A stretch of DNA of 64,000 nucleotides from positions 31,054-95,053 of the forward strand of contig NZ_KB849544.1 of NCBI RefSeq assembly GCF_000368565.1, written 5' to 3'. Every line of letters starts with the position of its first letter. The first letter of the stretch is position 1. Both the position numbers and the translations under genes were made by a program. This document shows, piece after piece, positions 54,657 through 63,998 of the stretch. The notes beneath the pieces were generated by a model, which saw only the letters and a program-made list of their open reading frames with translations, was not told where the DNA came from and made no database searches. The stretch is from Acinetobacter gerneri DSM 14967 = CIP 107464 = MTCC 9824. GTDB lineage: Bacteria > Pseudomonadota > Gammaproteobacteria > Pseudomonadales > Moraxellaceae.

Positions 54657-56426
54657 ATGAATGCTTCCACTCAACACGATTTTTCATCTGTAGAACAGCC
54701 GATTTACCAAACATTATCGTGTGATGTTTTGGTGATTGGATCTGGTGCAGGTGGGCTTTCTACCGCAGTGACTGCGGCAGTTCAAGGGCTAGATGTCGTT
54801 GTCACAGAAAAAGCTTCTGTTTTTGGTGGTACAACGGCGGTCTCTGGAGGTTGGCTTTGGATTCCCAATACACCGCATGCTAAAAAAGCAGGGCAATCTG
54901 AACCAATAGACCAAGTCAAAACTTATCTAAAAAATGTACTTTTAGAAAAATATGATGAAGATCGTATTCATCAATATTTAACTAAAGCACCTGAAATGGT
55001 TGATTTTTTTGAAAATTCAACTGCAGTAAAGTTCAATCCCGGTGCAATGGTTCCTGATTTTTTTGATATAGAAGGTTCTCGTGTAGGGTGGCGTTCAGTT
55101 GTCGCAGCACCATTTGATGGTCGTGAACTTGGGCAAAATTTACATTTGCTCAAGCCTGCGATTCCTGAAACAACGGTTTGGGGAATGGGGATTGCTTCGG
55201 GTCCAGACATGAAGCATTTCATCAATACTTTCCGTGCTGTATCGTCATTTGCTTATGCGACTAAACGGGTGTTGCGTCATTTTATGGATTTAATTTTCCA
55301 TAAACGCTCAACTCAAATCGTCAATGGCAATGCTTTAGTGGCTAGATTGTTAAAGTCTGCACTGGATCAGCAAGTGAAACTTTTACCAAATCATGCAGCT
55401 ACAGATTTAATTTATGAGCAAGGTGAGGTTAAAGGTGCAGTTTTTCAAACGCCAAATGGTCAAGTAAAAATCATGGCAAAGCATGGGGTTGTACTCGCTA
55501 CTGGCGGATTTCCTCATGATGAAACTCGCAAAAAACAACTTTTCAAACATGTCGCTGAAGGTACACCACATTATTCGGCAGCACCTGAAACCAATACAGG
55601 TGATGGCATCAAGCTCGCTGAAAAAATCGGTGCAGAAGTTGATCAAACTTTGCCATGGTCAGGTGCTTGGGCACCAGTTTCACTGATGCCAAGACTAGAC
55701 GGCACGCTAGGACGTTTTCCACATTTGGTTGAACGTGGCAAACCGGGACTCATCGCAGTACTTAAAAATGGTCAACGATTTACCAATGAAGGTGAGTCAT
55801 ATCCATTATTTATCAAAGATTTATTGAAAAATACTCGTAAAGGTGAATTGGCACATTGTTGGTTGATCTGTGACCACAAATTTATTCGTCGCTATGGATT
55901 GGGGGCTGTAAAACCATTTCCAATTTCGATGAAACCTTGGCTTGAAAATGGTTATTTAAAACGAGCAGAGCATTTAAAAGATCTTGCTAAACAATGTGGC
56001 ATCGATGCTGAAGCTTTCGAAAAAAGCGTATCTAGCTACAACATTCATGCAAAACAAGGGCTAGATCCAGAATTTAACCGTGGCACGACGCCATACCAAA
56101 AAGCGCAGGGGGATGCTGATCATCGTCCTAATCCATGTATCGCAGCGATTGAGCACGGACCATTTTATGCCGTCAAAGTTGTACCGGGAAGTTTAGGTAC
56201 TTTTGCTGGACTGATTACAGACAATGATGCACGCGTTCTCGATCAAGCTACACATTTGCCAATCAAAGGCTTATACGCTGTCGGCAATGACATGAATAGC
56301 ATCATGGGCGGTCAGTATCCAAGTGGCGGAATTACGCTCGGACCTGCAATGACATTTGGCTATCTCGCAGCACAAGATTTAGTACAAAAATCAAAGTCTG
56401 CATCTACAACAGCATCAGTAATTTAG
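54657..56426 (+). CDS. 3-Ketosteroid-dehydrogenase-like FAD oxidoreductase, copy 1
   Basis: A 589-residue flavoprotein of the FAD_binding_2 / KstD group. The dinucleotide motif IGSGAGGLSTAV begins near residue 27, followed by FGGTTAVSGGWLWIPN, which occurs in KstD-like enzymes. The C-terminus has GPFYAVKVVPG and the FAD-contacting GGQYPSGGITLGPAMTFGY. KstD enzymes introduce a double bond next to a ring ketone. The frame is open from 54600, but ATG 54657 lies 4 bases after the previous stop and gives a length close to copy 2. It probably desaturates an oxo-cyclohexane acid; substrate unknown. Confidence 0.78.
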   Translation: MNASTQHDFSSVEQPIYQTLSCDVLVIGSGAGGLSTAVTAAVQGLDVVVTEKASVFGGTTAVSGGWLWIPNTPHAKKAGQSEPIDQVKTYLKNVLLEKYDEDRIHQYLTKAPEMVDFFENSTAVKFNPGAMVPDFFDIEGSRVGWRSVVAAPFDGRELGQNLHLLKPAIPETTVWGMGIASGPDMKHFINTFRAVSSFAYATKRVLRHFMDLIFHKRSTQIVNGNALVARLLKSALDQQVKLLPNHAATDLIYEQGEVKGAVFQTPNGQVKIMAKHGVVLATGGFPHDETRKKQLFKHVAEGTPHYSAAPETNTGDGIKLAEKIGAEVDQTLPWSGAWAPVSLMPRLDGTLGRFPHLVERGKPGLIAVLKNGQRFTNEGESYPLFIKDLLKNTRKGELAHCWLICDHKFIRRYGLGAVKPFPISMKPWLENGYLKRAEHLKDLAKQCGIDAEAFEKSVSSYNIHAKQGLDPEFNRGTTPYQKAQGDADHRPNPCIAAIEHGPFYAVKVVPGSLGTFAGLITDNDARVLDQATHLPIKGLYAVGNDMNSIMGGQYPSGGITLGPAMTFGYLAAQDLVQKSKSASTTASVI

Positions 56427-56435
56427 GAAAATGAC

Positions 56436-58202
56436 ATGGAAAAACAAGTCGATTTATTGGTGATTGGCGCAGGCGCTGCAGGGATGTCGGCTGCATTATT
56501 TGCCAAACTCAATGGTTTAGATGTCTTGCTCTGTGAAAAAGCCAGCCAAGTGGGTGGAACAACTGCGACTTCTGGCGGAACAGTATGGGCACCGGGTTCA
56601 CATTTAAGTGTCAAAGCAGGTGTGCCTGATGATATTGAAAATGCGCGAATATTTCTAAAATCAGTAGTGGCTGATCGTGGTGGTGAACAGCTCCGCGAGG
56701 CATTTTTAGACTCAAGCCCGAAAATGATTCGGGATCTGGAAGCGCATACTTCGGTTAAATTAAATGCTTGTTTAGCGCATCCAGATTATGTGAAAAATCA
56801 ACCCGGAGAAGCATTTGGTGGGCGTGCTTTAGCACCTGCTGAATTTGATGGAAAGCTGCTCGGCAGTGATTTTAAATATGTCCGTCCGCCAAGACCAGAA
56901 TTTATGGGTTTAGGTGGCATGATGGTCAATCGTAATGAATTGAATGCTTTATTGAACCCATTTTCATCAGGCAACAATTTTATGACCACGATGAAAGTTG
57001 TGCTGCCTTATTTTCTATCGCGTTTGCGTTACCCGCGTGGTACACGCTTAGTTATGGGAAATGCATTGGTTGGTAGCCTGTTTTATAACTTAAAACAACA
57101 ACAGGTTCCTGTCTGGCTTGATGCACCTTTACAAGAACTCCTCTATGAAAATGGCAAAGTGATCGGTGCAAAGATCATAAAAGATCAAAAAACGCTGACG
57201 ATTAAAGCCAGAAAAGGGGTGGTACTGGCAACAGGTGGTGTTGGTTGGAATCAAAAATTACGTGAAAAATTATTCCCTAAAGGTTTGAATAATGAATCAC
57301 TTTCTCCGACCAGTAACACGGGTGATGGTCTAACTTTTGCAGAAAAAATTGGTGCAAAAATAGATCCGTCTGTGGACAGCAGTGTACTTTATTTCCCATG
57401 TTCTATTCATACACACAAAAATGGTTACAAAGCGATTTGGCCACATATTATTTTGGATCGTGCTAAGCCCGGTGTGATTGCAGTCAATGCGGATGCTAAA
57501 CGTTTTGTAAATGAATCTGACTCCTATCATGACTTTTGTATGGCACAGATTGCCTCAAATCAAGGCAAAGAAAAAATCGTGTCATATTTGATTTGTGATC
57601 AAACCGCAATTGAAAAATATGGACTCGGTTTTGTTTTACCCGGCGCTAAAAAATTAGATTATTACTTAAGTGAAAAGTACTTGTTTTCAGGCAATAGCTT
57701 AGAGCAACTTGCAGAAAAAATAGCAATAGACCCACAGCAGCTCGTCAAAACAGTACAGCATTTCAATCGCTTGGTTGAGCAAGGCGAAGATACTGATTTT
57801 GGCAAGGGTTCAGGTGTAATGAACCGTTTTAATGGTGATCCAGACGTTAAACCGAATCCATGTCTAGGAAAATTAGAGCAGGGACCTTATTACGCACTTC
57901 CTGTAGTTCCGATGGATTGCGCAAGCAGTGGCGGACTTGCAGGTGATGCATTTGGTCGAATTTTAAATGAAAAAAATCAAGTTATTGAAGGGTTATTTGC
58001 CTGTGGTAATGACCTTAGTTCAATTTTTAAAGGGACCTATCCAGGACCGGGAACAACCTTAGGACCAGCGATGGTATTTGCATGGCGAATCGCACAATTT
58101 GTAGCTGGAAAACTACAAGATAATTCACCTAAACAAACGATTGATACCGATCCTATTCACCAACAACAGCAATCTCTAAACACGGAGCAAGAAACAGCAT
58201 GA
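56436..58202 (+). CDS. 3-Ketosteroid-dehydrogenase-like FAD oxidoreductase, copy 2
   Basis: A 588-residue flavoprotein with the same order as copy 1: IGAGAAGMSAALFA near residue 8, VGGTTATSGGTVWAPG, EQGPYYALPVVP and the C-terminal TYPGPGTTLGPAMVFAW. It is clearly a divergent paralogue rather than a recent duplicate. AGGAAAA precedes the ATG, 9 bases after copy 1. Two successive desaturases would fit stepwise aromatisation of a six-membered ring, as proposed for 4-oxocyclohexanecarboxylate desaturases. Alternatively the two form a heteromer. It overlaps the NIPSNAP gene by four bases. Confidence 0.78.
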   Translation: MEKQVDLLVIGAGAAGMSAALFAKLNGLDVLLCEKASQVGGTTATSGGTVWAPGSHLSVKAGVPDDIENARIFLKSVVADRGGEQLREAFLDSSPKMIRDLEAHTSVKLNACLAHPDYVKNQPGEAFGGRALAPAEFDGKLLGSDFKYVRPPRPEFMGLGGMMVNRNELNALLNPFSSGNNFMTTMKVVLPYFLSRLRYPRGTRLVMGNALVGSLFYNLKQQQVPVWLDAPLQELLYENGKVIGAKIIKDQKTLTIKARKGVVLATGGVGWNQKLREKLFPKGLNNESLSPTSNTGDGLTFAEKIGAKIDPSVDSSVLYFPCSIHTHKNGYKAIWPHIILDRAKPGVIAVNADAKRFVNESDSYHDFCMAQIASNQGKEKIVSYLICDQTAIEKYGLGFVLPGAKKLDYYLSEKYLFSGNSLEQLAEKIAIDPQQLVKTVQHFNRLVEQGEDTDFGKGSGVMNRFNGDPDVKPNPCLGKLEQGPYYALPVVPMDCASSGGLAGDAFGRILNEKNQVIEGLFACGNDLSSIFKGTYPGPGTTLGPAMVFAWRIAQFVAGKLQDNSPKQTIDTDPIHQQQQSLNTEQETA

Positions 58203-58816
58203 AACGTTATGAACTCATCAATATCACCATTAAAATGGGCACCGCAGCAGTAGTCGCAAATGGCATTAAAGCATTTCATGATGCAAGTGATTCTAAGGCA
58301 AAATTGCTTGGCGTTTGGTTTTCAGATATTGGACAATTGAACCAAGTCGTTGTCTTGCGTAGCTTCGCCAATGAAGCTGATCAAGTGGCTGATGATGCTC
58401 GTTTAGCAGCACAAGAAAATGTGTTTGATTCAAGTGAAAATATTATTAATTATTCAGTTGAACATTTTGCCGGTTTTGACTTCCTTCCAGAAGTAGAATT
58501 GGGTGAATTTGGTCCTGTTTATGAAATTCGTACATACGAGCTTAAACATGGTGGCGTTCCGCATGTACTCGAAGCTTGGAAAAATGCAGTGCCTACACGT
58601 ACTCAATATTCAAAATTGAGCATTGCAATGTATGCACTCGATGGTAAACCTCGAATTGTGAGCATTTGGCCTTATGCTTCATTAAATGAACGCTCAGAAA
58701 TTCGTGCTAAAACAGTTGCAGATGGCATTTGGCCGCCTAAAGGTGGACCTCAATGGCTTACACATGAAATGCAGTCGATGATTGCTTTGCCAACAGCAGT
58801 ATCGCCACTCAAATAA
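58199..58816 (+). CDS. NIPSNAP-family protein
   Basis: A 205-residue protein of two NIPSNAP-like ferredoxin-fold halves; the second begins YEIRTYELKHGGVPHVLEAW, the diagnostic block. The start overlaps the preceding stop in ATGA, showing translational coupling with the second flavoprotein. NIPSNAP proteins have no agreed biochemical role, but bacterial ones recur beside ring-catabolic oxidoreductases. It may handle an unstable intermediate as a dimeric alpha-beta-barrel-like protein; this is speculation. It ends the operon. Confidence 0.82.
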   Translation: MKRYELINITIKMGTAAVVANGIKAFHDASDSKAKLLGVWFSDIGQLNQVVVLRSFANEADQVADDARLAAQENVFDSSENIINYSVEHFAGFDFLPEVELGEFGPVYEIRTYELKHGGVPHVLEAWKNAVPTRTQYSKLSIAMYALDGKPRIVSIWPYASLNERSEIRAKTVADGIWPPKGGPQWLTHEMQSMIALPTAVSPLK

Positions 58817-58840
58817 TGCGGTGATTTTGAAATGATTGAT

Positions 58841-58870
58841 AAAAAGCTGGCCTGCAAATGCTGGCTTTTT
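58841..58870 (+). terminator. Terminator after the putative hydroaromatic operon
   Basis: AAAAAGC (58841-58847) pairs with GCTTTTT (58864-58870), with further weak pairing inside and a T-run in the right arm, 24 bases after the NIPSNAP stop. The AT-rich sequence to 59114 shows no further gene. Confidence 0.6.
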
Positions 58871-59114
58871 ATTTATTGTTTAAATTTCTTCTATTATTTT
58901 GATTTTTCTTTGTAAAAATAAGCATAATTTTGACAAATTGATAGCGTGTTGACACTTTCTAAATCAATCACAATATTTCTTATCAAAACTGACGCTAAGC
59001 TGAGAAAATCAAGAATTTATTTATATAAAATGATTGTTCATATATGGTAATTGAGCATGTTTTTTCTGAGAAATATGCTAAGTTATAGCAATGGACTTAC
59101 GATGTTAAATATGT

Positions 59115-59597
59115 ATGAAAAAAATCACACTTTCAACTTTTTTAATCTTACTTTGTGCTCAATTTACGCACGCTGAAAAAACCCCAGCTCAGGATCAACA
59201 ACAGGCTGCGCTAGCTCAAAATCAAACAACTACGATACGTATTGATAATCGACCTGCGATAATGGGATTGTGGGGAATGGAGATTCCGACCAATAAAAAA
59301 TGTACCGAATATTATAATTTTCGTGGGAATAATGAAGTAATTGTAAATAGCGCAAAAGAGTGGTCTACAGGCTTGTATGATTACCAACCTTCGACTGAAA
59401 CCAAAGAAAAGTCTCCTGCATTATTGATGCAAATCAAATATGAAAATAACGAGATGGATTGTTCAGGTCGTCAAGAAGATCAATCTGGTGAAGTATCGCA
59501 GTATTTTGTGCGCTGGAAAGATCAAAATACAATTAATTTCTGTGCTACAGATGGCGTAGATAAATGCTTTGCCGTCTTACATCGTGTTCAACCCTAA
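59115..59597 (+). CDS. Hypothetical secreted protein, 160 residues
   Basis: A protein of unknown function with a signal peptide (KKITLSTFLILLCAQFTHA, cut near residue 20) and no membrane anchor or lipobox. The mature part is polar, begins with a Gln-rich stretch (about 25-40) and has four cysteines (KKCTEYY, MDCSG, FCATDG, DKCFAV) that could form two disulfides in the periplasm. No strong ribosome site is seen before ATG 59115. It is monocistronic and followed by a terminator at 59661. It seems unrelated to the catabolic genes to its left. Confidence 0.72.
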   Translation: MKKITLSTFLILLCAQFTHAEKTPAQDQQQAALAQNQTTTIRIDNRPAIMGLWGMEIPTNKKCTEYYNFRGNNEVIVNSAKEWSTGLYDYQPSTETKEKSPALLMQIKYENNEMDCSGRQEDQSGEVSQYFVRWKDQNTINFCATDGVDKCFAVLHRVQP

Positions 59598-59660
59598 CGT
59601 ATTTTTTGCCTGATCTGGTTTAATTTTAAGTTTAAGTATTTTAAATCAATCTTCTGAAAC

Positions 59661-59704
59661 AGCCGATATTTGAAATTTATATATTTTCATTATCGGCTTT
59701 TTTA
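59661..59704 (+). terminator. Rho-independent terminator after the secreted hypothetical gene
   Basis: AGCCGATA (59661-59668) pairs with TATCGGCT (59691-59698), then a T-run; inner bases TGAAA/TTTCA extend the stem. Confidence 0.75.
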
Positions 59705-59835
59705 TGTATTTCATAATTTAATTTAAAAAAATTAACAATCTAAACTTGCTCATTTACTGCTATATCACTTGTTTCAGTGATATTAATCTGATAAAAAATA
59801 AATATGATTGAATTTTAATCACATAGGGGAACGAA

Positions 59836-59949
59836 ATGGATTTTCGTAAGTTTTTAGCATCATTCCATACCATCAATGTATATTTGTTTTTAGCAGTGAG
59901 TTTTTTGATTTTACTGACATTTTATATGTTCGTCATTGATCCTGTATAA
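59836..59949 (+). CDS. Small single-span membrane protein, 37 residues
   Basis: Codons 59836-59949 encode MDFRKFLASFHT, then a hydrophobic run from about residue 13 to 34 (INVYLFLAVSFLILLTFYMF) and end VIDPV. AGGGGA at 59825-59830 gives an excellent ribosome site, and a strong bidirectional terminator starts 3 bases after the stop. The basic N-terminus and acidic C-terminus favour N-in topology. Too short for usual gene callers, but start, ribosome site, membrane span and terminator together make it credible. Function unknown. Confidence 0.65.
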   Translation: MDFRKFLASFHTINVYLFLAVSFLILLTFYMFVIDPV

Positions 59950-59951
59950 AT

Positions 59952-59984
59952 AAAAAAGCCTCTACAAGATGTAGAGGCTTTTTT
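59952..59984. terminator. Bidirectional terminator between the small membrane gene and accC
   Basis: A perfect 15-bp stem, AAAAAAGCCTCTACA with its complement, closes an AGA loop with A-run and T-run on either side, so it can end transcripts from both strands. Confidence 0.92.
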
Positions 59985-59997
59985 GTATCTGCTTTAC

Positions 59998-61362
59998 TTA
60001 AGCATCATTTTCATGACCTTGAATTTGTTTTAACAAATGTTTTTCAAGATAATGAATATCCATAGCATGTTTGCAGAAGTTTTTGTCTTGTAAAATCAAA
60101 TCTTTATGCAGTGGAATATTGGTTTTAATCCCAGTCAAAATCATTTCATCGAGTGCTTGTTTGATACGTGCAATCGCTGTATCACGATCTTTACCGTGAG
60201 AAATCAATTTCGCAATCATCGAGTCATAATAAGGTGGAATATTATAACCTTGATAGATATGTGAATCTAAACGAATACCTGCACCGCCTGGCGCATAGAA
60301 ACTCTCAATTTTACCCGGTGAAGGTAAGAATGTTGAAGGATCTTCTGCATTAATACGGCATTCAATCGCATGTCCATGTGCAACAATATCTTCTTGTTGC
60401 AGATCTAAACCTAAACCAGCAGCAATACGAAGTTGTTGTTCAATGATATCAATACCAGTCACTTGTTCAGTAACAGGATGCTCAACTTGAACACGTGTAT
60501 TCATTTCAATAAAGAAGTATTCACCATCTTCAAATAAGAACTCAAATGTACCTGCACCACGGTATTGCATGAGTTTACATGCATTCACACACGCTTCTAA
60601 AATATCAGCACGTGCTTGTTCTGGTAAATTAGGTGCAGGTGCTTCTTCGAGTACTTTTTGATGGCGACGTTGTAAAGAGCAGTCACGGTCAAATAAATGT
60701 ACTGCGTGACCATTTCCGTCAGCCAATACTTGTACTTCGACATGGCGAGGCTTTTGTAGGAAACGCTCCATATATACCGTATCATCACCGAACCACATTT
60801 CTGCATCACGTTGCGCAGCTTGTACTGATTCAAGAAGTGTGTCGACCCGTTCAACGATACGCATACCACGACCACCACCACCAGAAGCGGCTTTAACGAT
60901 CAATGGGAAGCCAATTTCTTTCGCTTCAGCTAAGGCATTATTTGGTGTGACAGCATGAGCAGAGCCGGGTACGGTTGGAACGCCAGCTTTACGCATTGCC
61001 ATAATCGCAGAAACTTTATTCCCCATTAGGCGAATATGTTCTGGACGTGGACCAATAAAGATAAAACCAGAGCTTTCTACGATTTCTGCAAATTCAGCAT
61101 TTTCAGATAAAAAACCATAACCTGGATGAATGGCATCAGCACCAGTGATCTCAGCCGCTGTAATAATGGCAGGAATATTCAAATAACTTTCGCTACTTGC
61201 GCCCGGACCAATACATACAGCTTCATCGACAAAGCGAAGATGCATCAAATCTTTGTCAGCATCAGAATAGACACCAACAGTTTTGATTCCCAAAGTTTTG
61301 CAAGCACGAGTGATACGCAGTGCGATCTCACCTCGGTTTGCAATTAAAACTTTTTGCAACAT
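59998..61362 (-). CDS. accC: Acetyl-CoA carboxylase, biotin carboxylase subunit
   Basis: ATP-grasp enzyme that carboxylates biotin on AccB in the first step of fatty acid synthesis. From ATG 61362 it has 454 residues (E. coli 449). The N-terminal domain starts [16 protein letters not shown], the ATP lid is [11 protein letters not shown] near residue 160, and the carboxylase signature ends [13 protein letters not shown] near residue 290. A TTG at 61374 opens the frame but GGGGGTT lies just before ATG 61362. It follows accB by 16 bases. Confidence 0.96.
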   Translation of the reverse strand: MLQKVLIANRGEIALRITRACKTLGIKTVGVYSDADKDLMHLRFVDEAVCIGPGASSESYLNIPAIITAAEITGADAIHPGYGFLSENAEFAEIVESSGFIFIGPRPEHIRLMGNKVSAIMAMRKAGVPTVPGSAHAVTPNNALAEAKEIGFPLIVKAASGGGGRGMRIVERVDTLLESVQAAQRDAEMWFGDDTVYMERFLQKPRHVEVQVLADGNGHAVHLFDRDCSLQRRHQKVLEEAPAPNLPEQARADILEACVNACKLMQYRGAGTFEFLFEDGEYFFIEMNTRVQVEHPVTEQVTGIDIIEQQLRIAAGLGLDLQQEDIVAHGHAIECRINAEDPSTFLPSPGKIESFYAPGGAGIRLDSHIYQGYNIPPYYDSMIAKLISHGKDRDTAIARIKQALDEMILTGIKTNIPLHKDLILQDKNFCKHAMDIHYLEKHLLKQIQGHENDA

Positions 61363-61378
61363 ATCAACCCCCAAAATA

Positions 61379-61795
61379 TTACGCGCGATAGCGGAATAGT
61401 GGTTGACCGAATTGGATTACATCGCCATTTTTAACTAGGATTTCTTCAATCACACCACTTTGAGTCGCTTCAATTGGGTTCATGATTTTCATTGCTTCGA
61501 TAATACCAAGTGTTTCACCAGCAGAAACAGTTTGACCGACATTGATAAAAGGACCTTCGCCTGGGCTTGGCGCAGCGTAGAACACACCAACCATTGGTGA
61601 TGTTTCAACAGCACCACGTGGCGCAGATTTAACAACAGGTGCTTCAGCAACAGGAGCTGCAGCGACTACACCTGCAGCAACCACAGGATTACGACGTGTT
61701 AAAGCTATCGATTGATCGCCTTCTTTGACTTCAATTGCTTGCAAGTCAGATTCGATCATCAAATCAATGAGCTTTTTGATTTTACGAATATCCAT
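61379..61795 (-). CDS. accB: Acetyl-CoA carboxylase, biotin carboxyl carrier protein
   Basis: A 138-residue carrier. Residues 1-35 form the conserved N-terminal helix, a flexible Ala/Pro/Val-rich linker covers about 36-60, and the C-terminal biotinyl domain has the target lysine in EAMKIMN (about residue 102). It is slightly shorter than E. coli AccB (156) because of the linker. It is read after aroQ with an 18-base gap and before accC. Confidence 0.96.
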   Translation of the reverse strand: MDIRKIKKLIDLMIESDLQAIEVKEGDQSIALTRRNPVVAAGVVAAAPVAEAPVVKSAPRGAVETSPMVGVFYAAPSPGEGPFINVGQTVSAGETLGIIEAMKIMNPIEATQSGVIEEILVKNGDVIQFGQPLFRYRA

Positions 61796-61813
61796 GGGTT
61801 TTTAGTCCTAATA

Positions 61814-62269
61814 TTATGATTGAGTTGAAGTTTGAATATGTTCGATCGCATAATCGAGTGCGTATAGGTATCCTTTTGACCCTAGACCACAAATTACGCC
61901 AACGGCTTTATCCGATAAATAAGAATGATGTCTAAAACTTTCACGTGCATGTACATTGGATAAATGTACTTCGATAAATGGAATTGCTACACCAAGCAAA
62001 GCATCACGTACTGCGACAGAAGTGTGGGTAAATGCAGCTGGATTGATAATAATAAACTGCACACCATCTTCTTGAGCTTGATGGATTCGATCTACGATTG
62101 CGCCTTCCCAATTACTTTGGAAAGTGTCTAAAGGAATATAAGCCTGTTGAGCTCGAGCAAGGAGATTTTGATTAACATCTTCAAGTGTGAGGTGACCATA
62201 GACCTCGGGTTCACGCTTTCCTAGCAAGTTTAAGTTTGGTCCGTGGATGACCAAAATGGTCGAACTCAT
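61814..62269 (-). CDS. aroQ: Type II 3-dehydroquinate dehydratase
   Basis: Biosynthetic shikimate-pathway dehydratase of 151 residues, the normal type II length. Landmarks are [19 protein letters not shown] with the catalytic tyrosine loop, [18 protein letters not shown], and the histidine in [21 protein letters not shown] precedes ATG at 62269. It is first of the aroQ-accB-accC unit, a common arrangement. It is unrelated in sequence to the exported type I QuiB at 39.5 kb. The 235 bases upstream hold its promoter; no gene is seen there. Confidence 0.96.
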   Translation of the reverse strand: MSSTILVIHGPNLNLLGKREPEVYGHLTLEDVNQNLLARAQQAYIPLDTFQSNWEGAIVDRIHQAQEDGVQFIIINPAAFTHTSVAVRDALLGVAIPFIEVHLSNVHARESFRHHSYLSDKAVGVICGLGSKGYLYALDYAIEHIQTSTQS

Positions 62270-62504
62270 TGAGTTTGCTCCAATTCAAAAGTTGCAAAAA
62301 TCTTTGCAAGATAGCTGCAAAGTTTGCTCATTATGGCACATTATTCTACAACTATTTTATATTTTGTTTAATTTTGCTGAGAACATGTATACCGAATCTG
62401 AGCTATATATTGTTAATTTTGCTTGTAAATGGCAATGTTAAAATATGACATTTTTTATTGTTGTTTGGTATCCCAATATTCTAAACCGAATTGACCAAAT
62501 GATG

Positions 62505-63857
62505 TCATTTGTTTTGTGTAACAGTCATATGAGAATCATCTATACATAGCATCTCACTCCACCGAGTTGTATAGCGAGGAGAGCGATGTTGTTGTTTCAT
62601 TTGCCAAGTATTTTGGCTGGAATGATAGCCAATTTGTATGCAATCAAGACCAAATTTTTTCTCTGCATGACTCAGGGTTTGCATAAGCTTATGGCGTTGC
62701 TCAATTTTCTGTATTGGCTGCCACAAATCATCAATATGTTGCTGTTTAGGGTGCAAAGCTGAAAACATGACAGAAATTTTCACATATTGGATATTTTCTT
62801 TAAATAAAACATCAATTTGCTGCATAGCAACTTGAGTTAAATTTAGCAGATCATCGCTTGCGTATTCGAGTCCAATCGCATAAGAAATACTCTTTTTATA
62901 AGGCGCAGTTTTTATTTTTTCATAGAGTGAAACATGTACGCAGGCACACAATTGTTGTTGGGCGCGTAAGCGAGTGTGGGCACGTTTGAGGTGGAAAATC
63001 ATTGCCTGTTTTAAGATGTCTTTATCACTGAGTGCAGAAGCAAAACTTCGTGAAGAAAGGATGCGTTTTGATGGAATATCAGGGTCATCTAAAGCAATGC
63101 AGGATTGACCTTTTAGCTCACGGATAGTACGTCCAATCAGCACTGAAAACTGCCGTGAAAGGTGGTGCTCATTGGCAAAAGTTAAGTCATAGCAACTTTC
63201 GATGGCATAGGCTTTTAACTGTTTGCTGATTTTACGACCAATTCCCCAAACTTCACTGACTGGTGTTTCAATCAGTAGACTTTCAAATGCACAGGGATCA
63301 AGCGTTGTGAGATTGCATACACCTGCAAAAGTTTGAATTTTTTTAGCAAAATGATTGGCAAGTTTGGCTTGAGTTTTCGAAAATCCGATACCGATTGAGC
63401 AGGGTAAACCAATCCATTTTTGAATGGTTTCGATTAATTCTCGACAATATTGTTCTAGGTCACACGTTTTTTGATAAGAAGTCAGGCGAATAAAACATTC
63501 ATCTATAGAATAAGGCTCTAAATCATCGTCATTAAAAAAGCGTCTCAATATGCTAAAAAAACGCTGCGACATATCGCCATACAAAGCATAATTACTTGAA
63601 AATACTTCGATACCCGCATTGAGTGCTTCTTTTTCAATTTCATACCAAGGTACAGCCATGTTGATATTTAAGGCTTTAGCCTCATTACTTCTCGATACAA
63701 CACAACCATCATTATTACTGAGTACGACAACGGCTTTACCATTTAAATGTGGCTTAAAAACACGCTCACAACTCACATAGCAATTATTGATATCAATTAA
63801 AGCAAAGATTTCATTTTCAGCTAAAACTTTATTTTCAATATGAGATGAAGTCGTCAT
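62505..63857 (-). CDS. umuC: Y-family DNA polymerase V catalytic subunit (UmuC/RumB-like)
   Basis: Error-prone translesion polymerase of 450 residues (E. coli UmuC 422). Palm motifs are ALIDINNCYVSCERVF with the first catalytic aspartate and YSIDECFI with the second acidic pair; GIGFSKTQAKLANHFAKK and the little-finger region follow. Normally umuD lies directly upstream and overlaps umuC. Here the 143 bases before the start show stops in all forward frames of the minus strand close to the ATG and no umuD end, and consist mostly of an inverted-repeat element, so this umuC is an orphan at least locally. Confidence 0.9.
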   Translation of the reverse strand: MTTSSHIENKVLAENEIFALIDINNCYVSCERVFKPHLNGKAVVVLSNNDGCVVSRSNEAKALNINMAVPWYEIEKEALNAGIEVFSSNYALYGDMSQRFFSILRRFFNDDDLEPYSIDECFIRLTSYQKTCDLEQYCRELIETIQKWIGLPCSIGIGFSKTQAKLANHFAKKIQTFAGVCNLTTLDPCAFESLLIETPVSEVWGIGRKISKQLKAYAIESCYDLTFANEHHLSRQFSVLIGRTIRELKGQSCIALDDPDIPSKRILSSRSFASALSDKDILKQAMIFHLKRAHTRLRAQQQLCACVHVSLYEKIKTAPYKKSISYAIGLEYASDDLLNLTQVAMQQIDVLFKENIQYVKISVMFSALHPKQQHIDDLWQPIQKIEQRHKLMQTLSHAEKKFGLDCIQIGYHSSQNTWQMKQQHRSPRYTTRWSEMLCIDDSHMTVTQNK

Positions 63858-63865
63858 GTTCTAAT

Positions 63866-63998
63866 TCCTATTTAGGGTCTGTTGACATTTCATAACTGAA
63901 TTGCGTTGTTGGCTAAAATTGAGCAGGCAAGGCACGAAATGCAGAGAATGGCGAGACCATTTTCAAATTTCGTAACGAAGCCTGAGATAATTTTAGCT
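63866..63998. repeat. Long imperfect inverted repeat (MITE- or IS-end-like) upstream of umuC
   Basis: GCTAAAATTGAGCAGGC (63912-63928) mirrors GCCTGAGATAATTTTAGC (63980-63997), with inner arms GAAAT/ATTTC and AATGG/CCATT, making one long imperfect hairpin. The outer TTAGGGTCTGTTGACATTTC (about 63872-63891) resembles a transposable-element end. The right boundary is outside or at the window edge. Confidence 0.55.

Noticed and set aside
54657..58202. The two flavoproteins as steroid-degradation genes
   Set aside because: No other steroid catabolic gene is nearby; the operon partners point to small-ring hydroaromatic acids.
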